In this document: piece after piece, positions 25,296-34,746 of the stretch
How the letters are laid out: every line of letters begins with the position of its first letter
Numbering within the stretch: position 1 is the stretch's first letter
NCBI GenBank assembly: GCA_945882655.1
Contig: CAMCWL010000004.1
Span: 1 to 53,312, forward strand
Direction of reading: 5' to 3'
DNA: 53,312 nt
Source of the DNA: Opitutus sp. GAS368
GTDB lineage: Bacteria; Verrucomicrobiota; Verrucomicrobiia; Opitutales; UBA953
The notes under the pieces: model-generated
Told to the model about the DNA's origin: nothing
The model's database searches: none
What the model saw: the letters and a program-made list of their open reading frames with translations, nothing else
Position numbers and translations under genes: made by a program

Positions 25296-26003
25296 ATGAA
25301 AGCCCTCCTCGCCTGCCTTCTTGCGGTGTCCGCCTTCGCGGCCGACGTCGCCAAGCCCCACATTCCGCTAGCCCAGCAGCCGCTGCGCATGGCCAAAGAC
25401 ATCGCCGCGTTCGAGGCTGCCGATAAAGCCAACCCGCCTCCGCAGCACGCCCTGCTCTTCACCGGCGCTAGCACGCTGCGCATGTGGAAGAACGTCGCCG
25501 AGGAGATGAAGCCCTATCCGGTAATCAACCGCGGCTTCGGCGGCTCCTTCACGACCGAGGTCCTCGGCTACATGGATCGCATCACGCTGCCCTATCACCC
25601 GCGCGTGGTCGTCTTCCAGTGCGGCGGCAACGACATCAATTCCGGCGATCCGGTCGAAGCGCCCATCGCCCGCATCCGCGAATACCTCGCCCGCCTGCGC
25701 AAGGAGAACCCTGATTGTGCCGTGGTCTTCGTGGCCACCACCCGTGCGCCTTCCCGCAAAGCCAAGTGGCCCCTGCTCGACGAGTATAACCGCCAGCTCG
25801 AACAAATCGTGAAGGAAGGCAAAGGCCTCTGGTATGTGGACATCAACGTCGCGCTAAATCTCCCGAACGGAGAGGGCAAGCCCGGCAGCTACCTCAAGGA
25901 TAACCTCCACCCCGACGTCGAAGGCTACAAGGCCATCGCCGCGGTGCTGAAGCCCGCCGTCGACGCCGCCTGGAAGGCGACGGAGAAGGCTTATAATAGG
26001 TAA
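25296..26003 (+). CDS. Secreted SGNH/GDSL-type hydrolase
   Basis: 235 aa from the ATG at 25296. Signal peptide MKALLACLLAVSAFAAD. The catalytic blocks are modified but recognisable: LLFTGASTLRMWKN (block I, with Ser in GAST), VINRGFGGSFTTEVL (block II Gly), VVFQCGGNDINSG (block III Gly-x-Asn-Asp) and DNLHPDVEGYKAIA (block V, Asp-x-x-His). This pattern is typical of platelet-activating-factor acetylhydrolase-like or carbohydrate-esterase SGNH proteins. Likely a periplasmic or secreted esterase. It stands alone between two repeat-rich intergenic regions. Confidence 0.9.
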   Translation: MKALLACLLAVSAFAADVAKPHIPLAQQPLRMAKDIAAFEAADKANPPPQHALLFTGASTLRMWKNVAEEMKPYPVINRGFGGSFTTEVLGYMDRITLPYHPRVVVFQCGGNDINSGDPVEAPIARIREYLARLRKENPDCAVVFVATTRAPSRKAKWPLLDEYNRQLEQIVKEGKGLWYVDINVALNLPNGEGKPGSYLKDNLHPDVEGYKAIAAVLKPAVDAAWKATEKAYNR

Positions 26004-26007
26004 TAGT

Positions 26008-26245
26008 GGATAGCGGTTGGCGGTTAGCGGTTGGGGTAACTCGGAAAGGGACAGGGACACGGACAGCTTAAGAAGCTTAGGTACAGCCGCAGGCACTGGG
26101 GCGGTAAGACTGCAACGGCCCCTGAGCCCGCCCCTAGATCTTTCAACCTGTCCGTGCCCCTGCCCCTGTCCCTTATCGTCGAGGACTGCTCAGTATCATT
26201 TAACCTATACTCGATACTCCATACTCGATACTCGCCTAGGAGTCC
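26008..26245. repeat. Intergenic micro-repeat clusters upstream of the MFS gene
   Basis: Third copy of the GCGGTTGGCGGTTAGCGGTT cluster (about 26012-26034), then a G-rich GGGACAGGGACACGGACAG (about 26048-26066) opposed by C-rich CCGTGCCCCTGCCCCTGTCC (about 26151-26170), then ATACTCGATACTCCATACTC-type repeats (about 26210-26237). No gene seen. Confidence 0.7.
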
Positions 26246-26264
26246 CTGATGCTCCGGCCGACCA

Positions 26265-27527
26265 ATGCCCTCCCCCTCCGCCAGTCCTACCGCTGAACGT
26301 TTCCCGAATGGGCCGTTCACGCGCTACATGGTTGGCGAAGGGATTTCGATGACGGGCACCTGGATGCAGGGCATGGCGCTCGGCTGGGTGATGACCGAAG
26401 TCGTCGTCCGAGACGGACTCCAGAAGTACGAAGGATTGCTGCAGGCGGCGCCACACCTCGCAACCGGAGTGGTCATGCTGGCACTCTTCCGCTTCGGCGG
26501 GGCGTGCGCCGATCGTCACGACAAACGGTTCATCCTGCAAGTCTGCCAGATCGCGCAGATCGGCTTCGCCCTCGCGATCGGTCAGCTCATCGCCCACGGA
26601 TCCTTACACACCTGGCATCTCATCGTGGCCGCGGCCCTGCTGGGCGTCTCCAGCTCCTTCGAGATGCCCGCCGCCGCGGCGATCGTCCCGGAACTCGTCG
26701 CCAAAGAGAACGTCGCCAAGGCTATCTCGGTGGACCGTGCGGTCTTCCATGCGACCCGCCTCGTCGGCCCAGCCGCCGCAGGCTTCCTTGTCGGTCGCTA
26801 TGGTGCTGAATGGGCCTTCTACCTAAACGCAGCCTCTTTCTTGGCGCTGATGGCCGCCTTGGCTACGTTACCCCGCCGTGCACAGGGTACGGTCGAAGAG
26901 GAACAAAAGCGCCAAGGCGGCGCGGGCGAAGGTTTCCGCCACGTCCGTCAGGACAAGCCCAGCCTCGCGATGGTCGCGCTCCTCGCCACCAATACCCTTT
27001 TCGTCTTCCCCGTCATCATCGTGCTACTGCCGTTGTACGCGAAGAATGATCTCCACGCCACGGCGGAGCAGATGGGCCTGCTCATGCTTTGCTCAGGCCT
27101 TGGCTCGGTCTCTGGCTCACTCCTCATCATGGCCCTGCGCCCGAGCCTTCGCCGCATCGCCATTCTCACCGGGATGATCCTCGCTTGCGGTGCGCTCGTC
27201 AGCCTCAGCCAGTCGCACGAACTGATTTGGGCGGGCGTCTCGCTCGTCTGCCTTGCCGTTGGCGTCTCGACGCTCGTCGGACTGGCCAACACCATTGTCC
27301 AAGAACGTTCGCCCGCCGAACTACGTGGCCGCGTCTCGGCCGTCGCCGGCCTGAGCTTCTTTGGCTTCCTACCTTTCGCCGCAATCATCATGGGCGTGAT
27401 GACCGACCTCTTCGAGCTGCGTAACGTGCTCCTCGGCTCCTCGATCTGCTACGCGATCATCGGACTATTCGTGATGCTCACCGTCGGGAGTAAGGTAACG
27501 GGAGAGCAGGAGCAGGAGGTTCAATAG
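26265..27527 (+). CDS. MFS transporter (EntS/MFS_3-type exporter)
   Basis: 420 aa with 12 likely TM segments. The N-terminal FTRYMVGEGISMTGTWMQGM resembles the MFS_3/EntS group, which begins with a conserved 'S..G.w....a' helix. The inter-helix loop FGGACADRHDKRFIL is the motif A equivalent (normally G-G-x-L-A-D-R-x-x-R). A large cytoplasmic loop (RRAQGTVEEEQKRQGGAG) separates the two halves, and QERSPAELRGRVSAV is a hallmark of the second half. Substrate unknown; relatives export siderophores or drugs. The stop codon directly abuts a GGTAGGG hairpin repeat. Confidence 0.88.
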   Translation: MPSPSASPTAERFPNGPFTRYMVGEGISMTGTWMQGMALGWVMTEVVVRDGLQKYEGLLQAAPHLATGVVMLALFRFGGACADRHDKRFILQVCQIAQIGFALAIGQLIAHGSLHTWHLIVAAALLGVSSSFEMPAAAAIVPELVAKENVAKAISVDRAVFHATRLVGPAAAGFLVGRYGAEWAFYLNAASFLALMAALATLPRRAQGTVEEEQKRQGGAGEGFRHVRQDKPSLAMVALLATNTLFVFPVIIVLLPLYAKNDLHATAEQMGLLMLCSGLGSVSGSLLIMALRPSLRRIAILTGMILACGALVSLSQSHELIWAGVSLVCLAVGVSTLVGLANTIVQERSPAELRGRVSAVAGLSFFGFLPFAAIIMGVMTDLFELRNVLLGSSICYAIIGLFVMLTVGSKVTGEQEQEVQ

Positions 27528-27555
27528 GTAGGGACGTGATTGCCATCACGTCCGT
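27527..27555 (+). repeat. GGTAGGG hairpin repeat, copy A
   Basis: 29-bp unit: GGTAG, then 9-bp arms GGACGTGAT / ATCACGTCC around TGCC, then GT. Starts at the MFS stop codon. Identical to copy C. Confidence 0.9.
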
Positions 27556-27623
27556 TTGAAACGGCACGCCAAGACATCGACCGAGGCTAGCCAAGGGCCG
27601 ACGACTTCCGGCCTCGGAGTCGA

Positions 27624-27652
27624 ACGGATGCGATGGCAATCGCATCCCTACC
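27624..27652 (-). repeat. GGTAGGG hairpin repeat, copy B
   Basis: Minus-strand unit with the same frame (GGTAG ... GT) and loop TGCC but different arms: GGATGCGAT / ATCGCATCC. Lies 68 bp from copy A, in inverted orientation. Confidence 0.9.
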
Positions 27653-27688
27653 CCAACCCCTATCCCTCGCGAACTGGTTCGCGTAAAG

Positions 27689-27763
27689 TGGTGCTCCCGT
27701 TGGGAGTCGAACCCAAATCGCCGGCTTCGGAGGCTAGCATTCTATCCATTGAAATACAGGAGC
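27689..27763 (-). tRNA. tRNA-Arg(CCG)
   Basis: Minus strand, 75 nt including an encoded CCA. Acceptor GCTCCTG pairs with CGGGAGC. The anticodon loop CTCCGAA gives anticodon CCG. The T-arm TTGGG-TTCGACT-CCCAA is perfect. One A-C mismatch occurs in the anticodon stem. Confidence 0.94.
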
Positions 27764-27831
27764 GTGAGGTTTCAAAATCCCCTTAAACGGAGGTTAGTCA
27801 ACCCTTCCCGAAACCAGCGGTTAGCGACGGC

Positions 27832-29115
27832 CTACTTCGCAGGCATCACGCGGTCGGCGAAATCGGCGTAGTTCTTCCAGTCCTCCAGGAGGATGTCGTG
27901 CGCACCAGGGCGGATATGGTAGCCGACCGTCTGGCCGACGGACTTGCTGACGGGCGGGTATTCCTTGGTGGCGAGGCCTGGCTGGCCGAGCACCTGATAG
28001 ACGGGGTCGGCGTGCACGGCACCGAGGAACTCGCCCAGCGGATCGGCCCAGCTGTCCTCCGAAGCGCTGGCGACGTAGAGTGGACGCGGCGCAGCGAGCG
28101 CGAGCAGGTAATGCGCGTCGAGCGGCAGCTGGTCTTCCTTCTCCGAGAAAGTCTCGAAGCGCGCGGTGAACCAATGCGGAAAACCGCGGCCCTTATAGTG
28201 ACCCGAGATGACGCCGACGGTCTCGCCAAAGATGCGCTTGTTGAGCGCGGCGCCGCCGCAACCAGAGTTATTGGAGATCACGAAAGCAAAGCGTTGATCC
28301 TGGGCGCCGGCCCAGAGCGAGGCCTTACCGAGACGCGAGTGGCCGTGCACCGCGGCGCGCTTGGCGTCGACGGAGGGTACTTTCTCCAGAACGTCGAGCA
28401 TGCGAGAGAGACCCCAAGCCCAGCAGCCGATGGCGGCCCATTCGCCGTCCTTCCACTGCGTGTTCGCGCCATCGGGCGAAATCGCCGCACGAAAACCATT
28501 CTTCCAGCCTTCGGGATGGTCGGGCTCGAAGTCGCCATAATAAACTGTGGCCGAAGCGTAACCACGGTCGATGAGCGTTTCAAATTCCCAGCGACGCGCC
28601 TGCCCGCCACGTAAGGCCGGATCCGCCTGAGTAGTCCCCTTCAAGGCCCACTGCTTAGAGACCCAACTTGTAGCGACGAAGACCGCAGGGTCTTCGGTCG
28701 TGGTATGGTTGCTGCCAAAATTCAGCCCGACAAACACCGGCGCCGGGCGCTTGGCGGCATTAGGGACATAGAGCAACATGTCGAAGGACGGGCCCTTCTT
28801 GCCGATTGGCCAGACTTTGAACTGCGTGCGCGTGGCCTTGCCGCCAAAGGCGTCCTTCGACTGCTCGCGAATCTCGACGACGGCCTGCAGTTTAGAAGTG
28901 TCCGGCGTGCGCCCGAACATGTTCTCTTCGACGAGTCGGAAGACTTCAGGACGTCGGACCTCGTTCCAGGTCTTCGCGTCCGTTACCTTCCGGCCATCCG
29001 CGCACACGAGCGGATCGGGCAAGGTGTACGGCGGAACCTTTGACTCTTCGGAGATCGTCGGCGGAATCGTAGCCAGTAGGAGCAGGGGAAGCAGCATGGC
29101 GCGACTATGGATCAT
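27832..29115 (-). CDS. Secreted glucuronoyl-esterase-like (CE15-type) alpha/beta hydrolase
   Basis: 427 aa from the ATG at 29115; an ATG at 29097 (MLLPLLLLATIPPT) also starts the signal peptide and avoids placing the start in a hairpin. The catalytic domain shows VHGHSRLGKASLWAGAQ, the nucleophile elbow of bacterial CE15 enzymes (GxSRxGK), NNSGCGGAALNKR, PRPLYVASASEDSWADP and a late RPGAHDIL with the probable catalytic His. CE15 enzymes cleave ester bonds between lignin and glucuronoyl units of xylan. The N-terminal half (EVRRPEVFRLVEENMFGRTP) is also typical. A secreted plant-polymer enzyme is the likely role. Confidence 0.87.
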   Translation of the reverse strand: MIHSRAMLLPLLLLATIPPTISEESKVPPYTLPDPLVCADGRKVTDAKTWNEVRRPEVFRLVEENMFGRTPDTSKLQAVVEIREQSKDAFGGKATRTQFKVWPIGKKGPSFDMLLYVPNAAKRPAPVFVGLNFGSNHTTTEDPAVFVATSWVSKQWALKGTTQADPALRGGQARRWEFETLIDRGYASATVYYGDFEPDHPEGWKNGFRAAISPDGANTQWKDGEWAAIGCWAWGLSRMLDVLEKVPSVDAKRAAVHGHSRLGKASLWAGAQDQRFAFVISNNSGCGGAALNKRIFGETVGVISGHYKGRGFPHWFTARFETFSEKEDQLPLDAHYLLALAAPRPLYVASASEDSWADPLGEFLGAVHADPVYQVLGQPGLATKEYPPVSKSVGQTVGYHIRPGAHDILLEDWKNYADFADRVMPAK

Positions 29116-29123
29116 AGTCGCGC
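29099..29123 (-). repeat. Perfect hairpin at the CE15-like gene start
   Basis: 11-bp arms GCGCGACTATG / CATAGTCGCGC around a 3-nt loop. It overlaps the ATG at 29115 and ends one base from the ATG at 29097, so it could limit translation or mark the upstream start as wrong. Confidence 0.75.
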
Positions 29124-29137
29124 GGGGGCAAGGCCGA

Positions 29138-29166
29138 GGTAGGGACGTGATTGCCATCACGTCCGT
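29138..29166 (+). repeat. GGTAGGG hairpin repeat, copy C
   Basis: Identical over 29 bp to copy A (27527-27555), here 22 bp upstream of the CE15-like start. Confidence 0.9.
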
Positions 29167-29227
29167 GGGCGGACGGACGTCTTATGTTCAAATCACCCTG
29201 CCCGGCTCATCGAGCCCGACGTGGCGA

Positions 29228-29256
29228 ACGGCGGCCATGGCAATGGCCGCCCTACC
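29228..29256 (-). repeat. GGTAGGG hairpin repeat, copy D
   Basis: Minus-strand unit with loop TGCC and arms GGCGGCCAT / ATGGCCGCC. It faces copy C at 61 bp, repeating the A/B arrangement. Confidence 0.9.
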
Positions 29257-29321
29257 CTATACACCGCCCCATATCCCCGTGTCACCTTGCGCACGTGCCC
29301 CCCTCGCGGCGTCAGCCGCGC

Positions 29322-29816
29322 TCACCTCTCCCAAACTTCAAACGTGTACTTGAGCCCTTGGTACTCACCGTCCTTCGCCGAAACCAGTTTCGTGAAATAG
29401 CGCTGCCAATCGGCGGGGAAGAAACGATCGCCATCGAAGTCGCGGTCGATGCGCGTGATCAGCAGGCGTTCGCAGAGTGGCAGGCCTTCGGCGTAAATGC
29501 GCTCTCCACCGGTGATCCAAGTCGGCCCCTTCCACTGGTCCATGCGCTCAGCGATGACGATAGCCTCAGCCAAGGATGTCGCCCGCTCAGCACCGGGGAA
29601 GGACTTGGCGGGATCCCTTGAGACGACCACCGTCCCGCGATTCGGCAGCGCCTTGCCCAACTCGGCATAACAGGTCGGCCCCTCAATCATGATACCCCCA
29701 GCGGTCTGGTCCATGAACCAGGCCAGGTCCTCGGGAATATGCCATGGGAGCCTGCCACCCGAGCCGATGACCCCGTTACGGGCCACGGCGACGATGCAAT
29801 GGAGGGGTTTTGGCAC
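29322..29816 (-). CDS. folA: Dihydrofolate reductase
   Basis: 164 aa from a GTG at 29816 (PKPLHCIVAVARNGVIG), chosen because it puts the family's first strand at the N-terminus and gives normal length; the frame is open upstream but no ATG fits. Motifs: ARNGVIGSGGRLPWHIPEDL (Met20 loop and catalytic Asp), GPTCYAELGKALPNRGTVVV (NADPH site), PTWITGGERIYAEGL and LLITRIDRDFDGDRFFP. It reduces dihydrofolate to tetrahydrofolate. Divergent from the SurA-like gene with 97 bp between starts. No thymidylate synthase gene lies adjacent. Confidence 0.93.
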   Translation of the reverse strand: MPKPLHCIVAVARNGVIGSGGRLPWHIPEDLAWFMDQTAGGIMIEGPTCYAELGKALPNRGTVVVSRDPAKSFPGAERATSLAEAIVIAERMDQWKGPTWITGGERIYAEGLPLCERLLITRIDRDFDGDRFFPADWQRYFTKLVSAKDGEYQGLKYTFEVWER

Positions 29817-29913
29817 GCCCCCAAGGGATGTTAATAACCCCGCCAGATGCAAGCCCACGGGAGCGGGCTTGGACTGATTGACACCCGCCGAAAGACTGGG
29901 GTAAGTTGCCCGA

Positions 29914-31503
29914 ATGATTACCTGGCTCCAGAACGCCACCAGCAAGCACCACCGCATTATCTTCGGATTCCTGCTCGTGGTCATCGTGGTCTCCTTCGTC
30001 TTCTACGGGTTCGCCGGTCGCGGCGCCCTTAGCTCCGGATCCAGCATGTACCAGGGCGTCGACCTGAATGACCCTTCGGTCCGCGCCCGCTTCCGTGATG
30101 CGACTTTCTTCGCCCAGATGACAGGTCGGCGCATGAACGAAAATGGCCTGGTCCAGCGCGTCGCCGAGCTCAGCCTCGCCGACTCCCTCGGCATCCCCTC
30201 CCCCTCCGTCGTCGAGATCCGCCGCTTCGCCAACGAGATGACCACCGCACCCGACGGCAAGAGCGCCGACGGCCTCAATAAGTTCGTGGAGTTCGCCGCC
30301 AAGCAGCTCAACGTTTCCGACGATGAGACCCGCGCCCGTTTTGAGGCTTACATTGTAGACACCTGGCGCATCCAGAAAGCCATCAGCACGCTCGCTGGCT
30401 CCGGCCACGCCACATCCAGCCAGATCAAACGCATTCTCGATCGCGAACGTACCAATTGGACCGTCGACGTTGCCACCTTCTCCGCCGCCGGCTTCAAGCC
30501 CGAGATCAAGGTCGATGACGCCAAGGTAAAGGAATCCTTCACGGTCAATATCGAGAACTACCGCCTCCCTCCGCAGGTCGCCGTCACGGCCGTCACCATC
30601 ACCCCTTCCATTGCCGACACGGCTCCAGTCTCCGACGACGAAATCATCAACATGGGCTATAATCAGGCCGAAAAGTTCAAGTTCGAGACGGGTAAGGTCA
30701 AGGAACAGGCCCTCGCCAAACGTGCTGAGCTCGAGAAGTTCGTTCGGGCCGACCGCGCGATCACCAACCTCGCCGGACAGATCTCCGACGAGCTCGCGGA
30801 GAAATTCGCCATCGATACCGCCAAGGCTGACAGCAAGGAACTCGCCGCCTGGATTAAGGCCAAGAACGCCAAGGTCACCGTAATCCCCTCCTTCGAAGTC
30901 ATCAATCCGCCGACCGTCGCCAAAATCCCCGCCGAAGCCTTGCGCGTCGCCGGCGAGCTCAACGAAAAAGAGTGGCGCACCGAAGTCTACCGCTCCGAAG
31001 AAGGCGCCACTTTTATCCTCCTCAACGTACGCACAGCTGATCGCCTCCCGACCTACGAAGAAGCCAAGATCAAGGCCGTCGAGAATTGGAAGAAGTCCCA
31101 GCTCAACCGCCTCCTCGCCGAAGAAGTCGCCAAGGTCGGCAAGGCTCTCCAGGCCGATATCGCCGCTGGCAAGTCCTTCACCGATAGCGCCAAGGCCCAT
31201 AAGCTCGTACTGAGCTCCCCCGCAGCCTTCTCGATCTACTCCCTGCCCGAAGCACTCAAGGGCGCCGACGCGAACACTGGCCCCCTCATCGAAGCGGCTG
31301 GTGTCGGCAAACTGACCTCCGCCATCCGCGTAGCCAACGGCGATCATGTTTTCATCCGTCCGGCCAAGAAGGATTTGACCGAGGATAAGACCAACGCCGA
31401 AGAGGCCCGCATGTTCGTCCAGCGCGTCTCCCAGCGTAACGCCTACTTCACCGGCATCGGCCTCGTCCAAGAAGTCGTCCCAGCCCCCGTCCAAGCCAAG
31501 TAA
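29914..31503 (+). CDS. Membrane-anchored SurA/PpiD-like periplasmic chaperone
   Basis: 529 aa. A single N-terminal TM (FGFLLVVIVVSFVFYGFAG, about 17-36) preceded by MITWLQNATSKHHRI is characteristic of PpiD and verrucomicrobial SurA_N-type proteins. The helical SurA-like N-domain (RRMNENGLVQRVAELSLADS) and a C-terminal helical region with RNAYFTGIGLVQEVVP follow. A classical parvulin domain with its conserved His/Cys residues is not obvious, so chaperone activity without PPIase activity is possible. Expected place: inner membrane facing the periplasm, helping envelope protein folding. It ends at a strong terminator. Confidence 0.82.
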   Translation: MITWLQNATSKHHRIIFGFLLVVIVVSFVFYGFAGRGALSSGSSMYQGVDLNDPSVRARFRDATFFAQMTGRRMNENGLVQRVAELSLADSLGIPSPSVVEIRRFANEMTTAPDGKSADGLNKFVEFAAKQLNVSDDETRARFEAYIVDTWRIQKAISTLAGSGHATSSQIKRILDRERTNWTVDVATFSAAGFKPEIKVDDAKVKESFTVNIENYRLPPQVAVTAVTITPSIADTAPVSDDEIINMGYNQAEKFKFETGKVKEQALAKRAELEKFVRADRAITNLAGQISDELAEKFAIDTAKADSKELAAWIKAKNAKVTVIPSFEVINPPTVAKIPAEALRVAGELNEKEWRTEVYRSEEGATFILLNVRTADRLPTYEEAKIKAVENWKKSQLNRLLAEEVAKVGKALQADIAAGKSFTDSAKAHKLVLSSPAAFSIYSLPEALKGADANTGPLIEAAGVGKLTSAIRVANGDHVFIRPAKKDLTEDKTNAEEARMFVQRVSQRNAYFTGIGLVQEVVPAPVQAK

Positions 31504-31523
31504 GGGAGTCCCAAGGCCCACTG

Positions 31524-31563
31524 GAACCCCTCCGGAGGCCTCCTCCCGAGGGGTTCTTTATTT
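31524..31563 (+). terminator. Terminator of the SurA/PpiD-like gene
   Basis: Stem GAACCCCTC / GAGGGGTTC (31524-31532 and 31548-31556) with an inner GGAGG/CCTCC, followed by TTTATTT. Confidence 0.88.
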
Positions 31564-31574
31564 GGCCCCGATTA

Positions 31575-31620
31575 CGGCTTTACCAACCCCTACCCCACCC
31601 CCTACCCCTTTCCCTATCCA
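31575..31620. repeat. C-rich micro-repeat just upstream of gltX
   Basis: Run of ACCCCTACCCCACCCC and CTACCCCTTTCCCTA ending one base before the gltX start codon. Same class as the runs before accA and the 25.3-kb hydrolase. Confidence 0.7.
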
Positions 31621-31621
31621 A

Positions 31622-32986
31622 ATGTCTCAGGTCCGCGTCCGCTTCGCTCCCAGCCCCACCGGCTTCTTCCACATTGGAAGCGCCCGGACGGCCCTATTCA
31701 ACTGGCTCTACGCCCGTCACACGGGCGGTAAGTTCATCCTCCGCATCGAGGACACGGACAAGGAGCGCAACTCTGAGGCCTTCCTGAAGGTGATCTTCGA
31801 TTCGATGCGCTGGCTCGGCATGGATTGGGACGAAGGCCCCGAGGTCGGCGGCGAATTTGGTCCCTACTTCCAGTCGCAGCGTACCGAACTCTATAAGGCC
31901 AAGCTCCAGGAGCTCGCCGCCAAAGGCCGCGCTTACGAAAAGGACGGCGCCTGGTGGCTCCGCCTCGAAGGCGCACGCTCCCCAGCCTACGACGATCACC
32001 TGAAAAAGGATTACGAGAAAGTCGACACCGTCCCGATGGTGCTGCACGACATGGTCCGCGGACAGGTCGCGCGCGTCGAGGACCGCGACTTTGTGATCTT
32101 CCGCTCCAACGGCGAGCCAGTCTTCCACTTCGTCAACGTCGTCGATGACATCGAGATGCAGATCACCCACGTGATTCGCGGCGAGGACCACCTCTCCAAC
32201 ACCTCGAAGCACCTCGAGCTTTTCAAGGCCTTCGGTGCCAAGCCGCCCATTTACGGACACATCCCGCTCATCCTCAAGACCGACGGCCCGGGCAAGATGT
32301 CCAAGCGCGACAAGGGCGCCCTCATCGAGGAATACCAGCAGCGCCGCTACCTCCCTTCCGCCGTCCGCAACTACCTCTGCTTGCTTGGCTGGACGCCCGC
32401 CGACGGCAAGGAAGTGCTGCCGATTGAAGAAATCATCAAGCAGTTCGAGATCTCCGCGGTGCACCAGTCCAACGCCCGCTTCGACGAACGGAAGATGTCG
32501 CACATCAACGCGCAGACGCTCCGCACCCTGCCCGCCGCCGAATTCGCCACGCTCGCCCGTCCGATTCTACTCGAGACGAAGGTCATCGACGCCTCGGTCT
32601 CCGACGCCCGCCTCACCGAAGTCCTGGGCATCGTCCAGGAGAAGGTGACCTCGCTCGAACACCTGCCAGAGTTCATGGGCTTCTTCTTCACCACCGACTT
32701 CAAGAAGGACGAAGGTGCCTTAGCCAACCTCACCAAGAAGGGCGGCGATCCGGTCGCCCGCGTCCGCGAGCTCCTGCCTACGCTCGAAGCCGCCGCCTGG
32801 ACCGAGCCGGCCCTCGAAGCCGCCTTCGCGGCCGTCGGCGCTGCCCGCGAGCGCAAGCCGACCGACTACTTCGCCCCGGTGCGCTTCGCGACCTCCGGCC
32901 AGGGCGGCGGCGCCCACCTGCTCGGCGTCCTCCGCGTCCTCGGCCGCGACACCACCCTCGCCCGCCTGAAGGCCTTCATCGCCTGA
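31622..32986 (+). CDS. gltX: Glutamate--tRNA ligase
   Basis: 454 aa from the ATG at 31622 ([20 protein letters not shown]); the upstream ATG at 31562 lies in terminator and C-rich repeat DNA. Class I signatures: [20 protein letters not shown] (HIGH-like) and [14 protein letters not shown] (KMSKS). [20 protein letters not shown] follows between them as expected, and [17 protein letters not shown] opens the anticodon-binding part. It charges tRNA-Glu, and possibly tRNA-Gln in other species, but a separate glnS is adjacent here. The start is preceded by a C-rich repeat instead of a Shine-Dalgarno motif. Confidence 0.97.
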   Translation: MSQVRVRFAPSPTGFFHIGSARTALFNWLYARHTGGKFILRIEDTDKERNSEAFLKVIFDSMRWLGMDWDEGPEVGGEFGPYFQSQRTELYKAKLQELAAKGRAYEKDGAWWLRLEGARSPAYDDHLKKDYEKVDTVPMVLHDMVRGQVARVEDRDFVIFRSNGEPVFHFVNVVDDIEMQITHVIRGEDHLSNTSKHLELFKAFGAKPPIYGHIPLILKTDGPGKMSKRDKGALIEEYQQRRYLPSAVRNYLCLLGWTPADGKEVLPIEEIIKQFEISAVHQSNARFDERKMSHINAQTLRTLPAAEFATLARPILLETKVIDASVSDARLTEVLGIVQEKVTSLEHLPEFMGFFFTTDFKKDEGALANLTKKGGDPVARVRELLPTLEAAAWTEPALEAAFAAVGAARERKPTDYFAPVRFATSGQGGGAHLLGVLRVLGRDTTLARLKAFIA

Positions 32987-32989
32987 TCC

Positions 32990-33040
32990 CACCTTTGCAC
33001 TTTTGCACAGGCGCTCGCGCCGATTTGCACCTTTGCACCA
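32990..33040. repeat. TTTGCAC repeats around a small hairpin between gltX and glnS
   Basis: CTTTGCACTTTTGCAC, then hairpin GGCGC-TC-GCGCC, then TTTGCACCTTTGCACC. Four TTTGCAC copies in 45 bp, two either side of the hairpin. Confidence 0.8.
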
Positions 33041-33057
33041 CTCCTGAACTTTCCGTC

Positions 33058-34746
33058 ATGTCTTCCGAAACCCCTGCGCCGACGGCCCACCGCCACTTCA
33101 TCCAGCAGATCATCGACGCCGATCTGGCCGCGGGTAAGCACGCGTCCGTCGCCACCCGCTTCCCGCCGGAGCCCAACGGCTACCTGCACGTCGGCCACGC
33201 AAAGTCCATCTGCCTGAACTTCGGCCTCGCCCTCGAATTCAAGGGCCGCTGCCACCTGCGCATGGACGACACGAATCCGACCAAAGAAGAGGTCGAATAC
33301 GTCGACTCGATCAAGGAGGACGTCCGCTGGCTGGGCTTCGATTGGAACGAGCACTACTACCAGGCGTCGAACTACTTCGAACGCATGCATGCCGACGCCA
33401 TCAAGCTGATCAAGCTCGGCAAGGCCTACGTGTGCTTCCTCTCGCAGGACCAGATCCGCGAATTCCACGGCGACGAGAAACACCCCGGCAAGCCGAGCCC
33501 GACCCGCGACGCGTCCGTCGACGAGAACCTCGCGGCCTTCGAGAAGATGACCCGCGGCGAGTTCGACGAAGGCAAGGCGGTGCTCCGCGCCAAGATCGAC
33601 ATGGCGTCGCCGAACATGCACATGCGCGACCCGGTGATCTACCGCATCCGCAAGGTCCATCACCACAACACCGGCGACAAGTGGTGCGTCTACCCGATGT
33701 ACGACTACGCCCACCCGCTCGAGGACGCGTACGAAGGCATCACCCACTCGATCTGCACGCTGGAGTTCGAGGTGCACCGCCCCTTCTACGACTGGCTCCT
33801 CCGTACGCTCGACACCCCCGCCAAGCCGCAGCAGATCGAATTCGCCCGCCTCAACCTGACCTACACGGTCATGTCCAAGCGCCGCCTGCTCGAACTCGTG
33901 CAGGAGAAGCGCGTGTCCGGCTGGGACGATCCCCGCATGCCCACGATCTCCGGCATGCGCCGCCGCGGCTACACGCCCGCCGCGGTCCGCAAGTTCTGCG
34001 AGACGATCGGGATCACGAAGCATAATTCGCTCTCCGACGTCGCCCTGCTCGAGCACGCCGTCCGCGACGACCTCAACAAGACCTCCTCCCGCTTCATGGC
34101 GGTGCTGGATCCGGTCCGTCTCGTCATCGAGAACTACCCCGAAGGCCAGGTCGACGAGCTCGACGCCGTCAATAATCCCGAGGACCCCTCCGCCGGCACC
34201 CGCAAGGTGCCCTTCTCCAAGACGCTGCTCATCGAGCGCGCCGACTTCATGGAGATCCCGGAGAAGAAATATTTCCGCCTCACGCCCGGCCAGGAGGTCC
34301 GCCTCCGCTGGGGTTACTTCGTGACCTGCACCGGCTGCAAGAAGGACGCCGCCGGCAACGTCATCGAGGTCACCTGCACCTACGATCCCGCCACCCGCGG
34401 CGGCGACGCCCCGGACGGCCGCAAGGTCAAGGGCACCATCCATTGGGTCTCCGAGCAGCATGCCGGCGACGTCGAGGTCCGCGTCTACGACCGCCTCTTC
34501 GCGCACGAAGACCTGAACGACATTCCTGAAGGCACCGACTGGCGCACGCTCCTCAACCCCGGCTCGCTCAAGACCATCCGCGGCTTCGTCGAACCAGCCC
34601 TCCTCGCCCTCGCGCCGAGCACCCGCGTGCAGTTCGAACGCACCGGCTACTTCTGCGCCGACGCCAAGGACTCCCAGCCCGGCAAGCCCGTCTTCAACCG
34701 CACCGTCGGCCTGAAGGACTCCTGGGCCAAGGCCGTAGCCAAATAA
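33058..34746 (+). CDS. glnS: Glutamine--tRNA ligase
   Basis: 562 aa from the ATG at 33058 ([18 protein letters not shown]). [20 protein letters not shown] is the HIGH region with the GlnRS-typical PPEPNGYLH start. [20 protein letters not shown] and [16 protein letters not shown] follow. The KMSKS equivalent is [12 protein letters not shown], and [20 protein letters not shown] is diagnostic of GlnRS. C-terminal anticodon-binding beta-barrels are complete. It attaches glutamine to tRNA-Gln, so this organism does not need only the GatCAB route. Its stop is followed at once by a GGTAGGG hairpin repeat. Confidence 0.97.
   Translation: MSSETPAPTAHRHFIQQIIDADLAAGKHASVATRFPPEPNGYLHVGHAKSICLNFGLALEFKGRCHLRMDDTNPTKEEVEYVDSIKEDVRWLGFDWNEHYYQASNYFERMHADAIKLIKLGKAYVCFLSQDQIREFHGDEKHPGKPSPTRDASVDENLAAFEKMTRGEFDEGKAVLRAKIDMASPNMHMRDPVIYRIRKVHHHNTGDKWCVYPMYDYAHPLEDAYEGITHSICTLEFEVHRPFYDWLLRTLDTPAKPQQIEFARLNLTYTVMSKRRLLELVQEKRVSGWDDPRMPTISGMRRRGYTPAAVRKFCETIGITKHNSLSDVALLEHAVRDDLNKTSSRFMAVLDPVRLVIENYPEGQVDELDAVNNPEDPSAGTRKVPFSKTLLIERADFMEIPEKKYFRLTPGQEVRLRWGYFVTCTGCKKDAAGNVIEVTCTYDPATRGGDAPDGRKVKGTIHWVSEQHAGDVEVRVYDRLFAHEDLNDIPEGTDWRTLLNPGSLKTIRGFVEPALLALAPSTRVQFERTGYFCADAKDSQPGKPVFNRTVGLKDSWAKAVAK

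Noticed and set aside
29776-31521. 581-codon minus-strand open frame
   Set aside because: Shadow of the SurA/PpiD-like gene; high-GC codon bias on the true strand keeps the opposite frame open.
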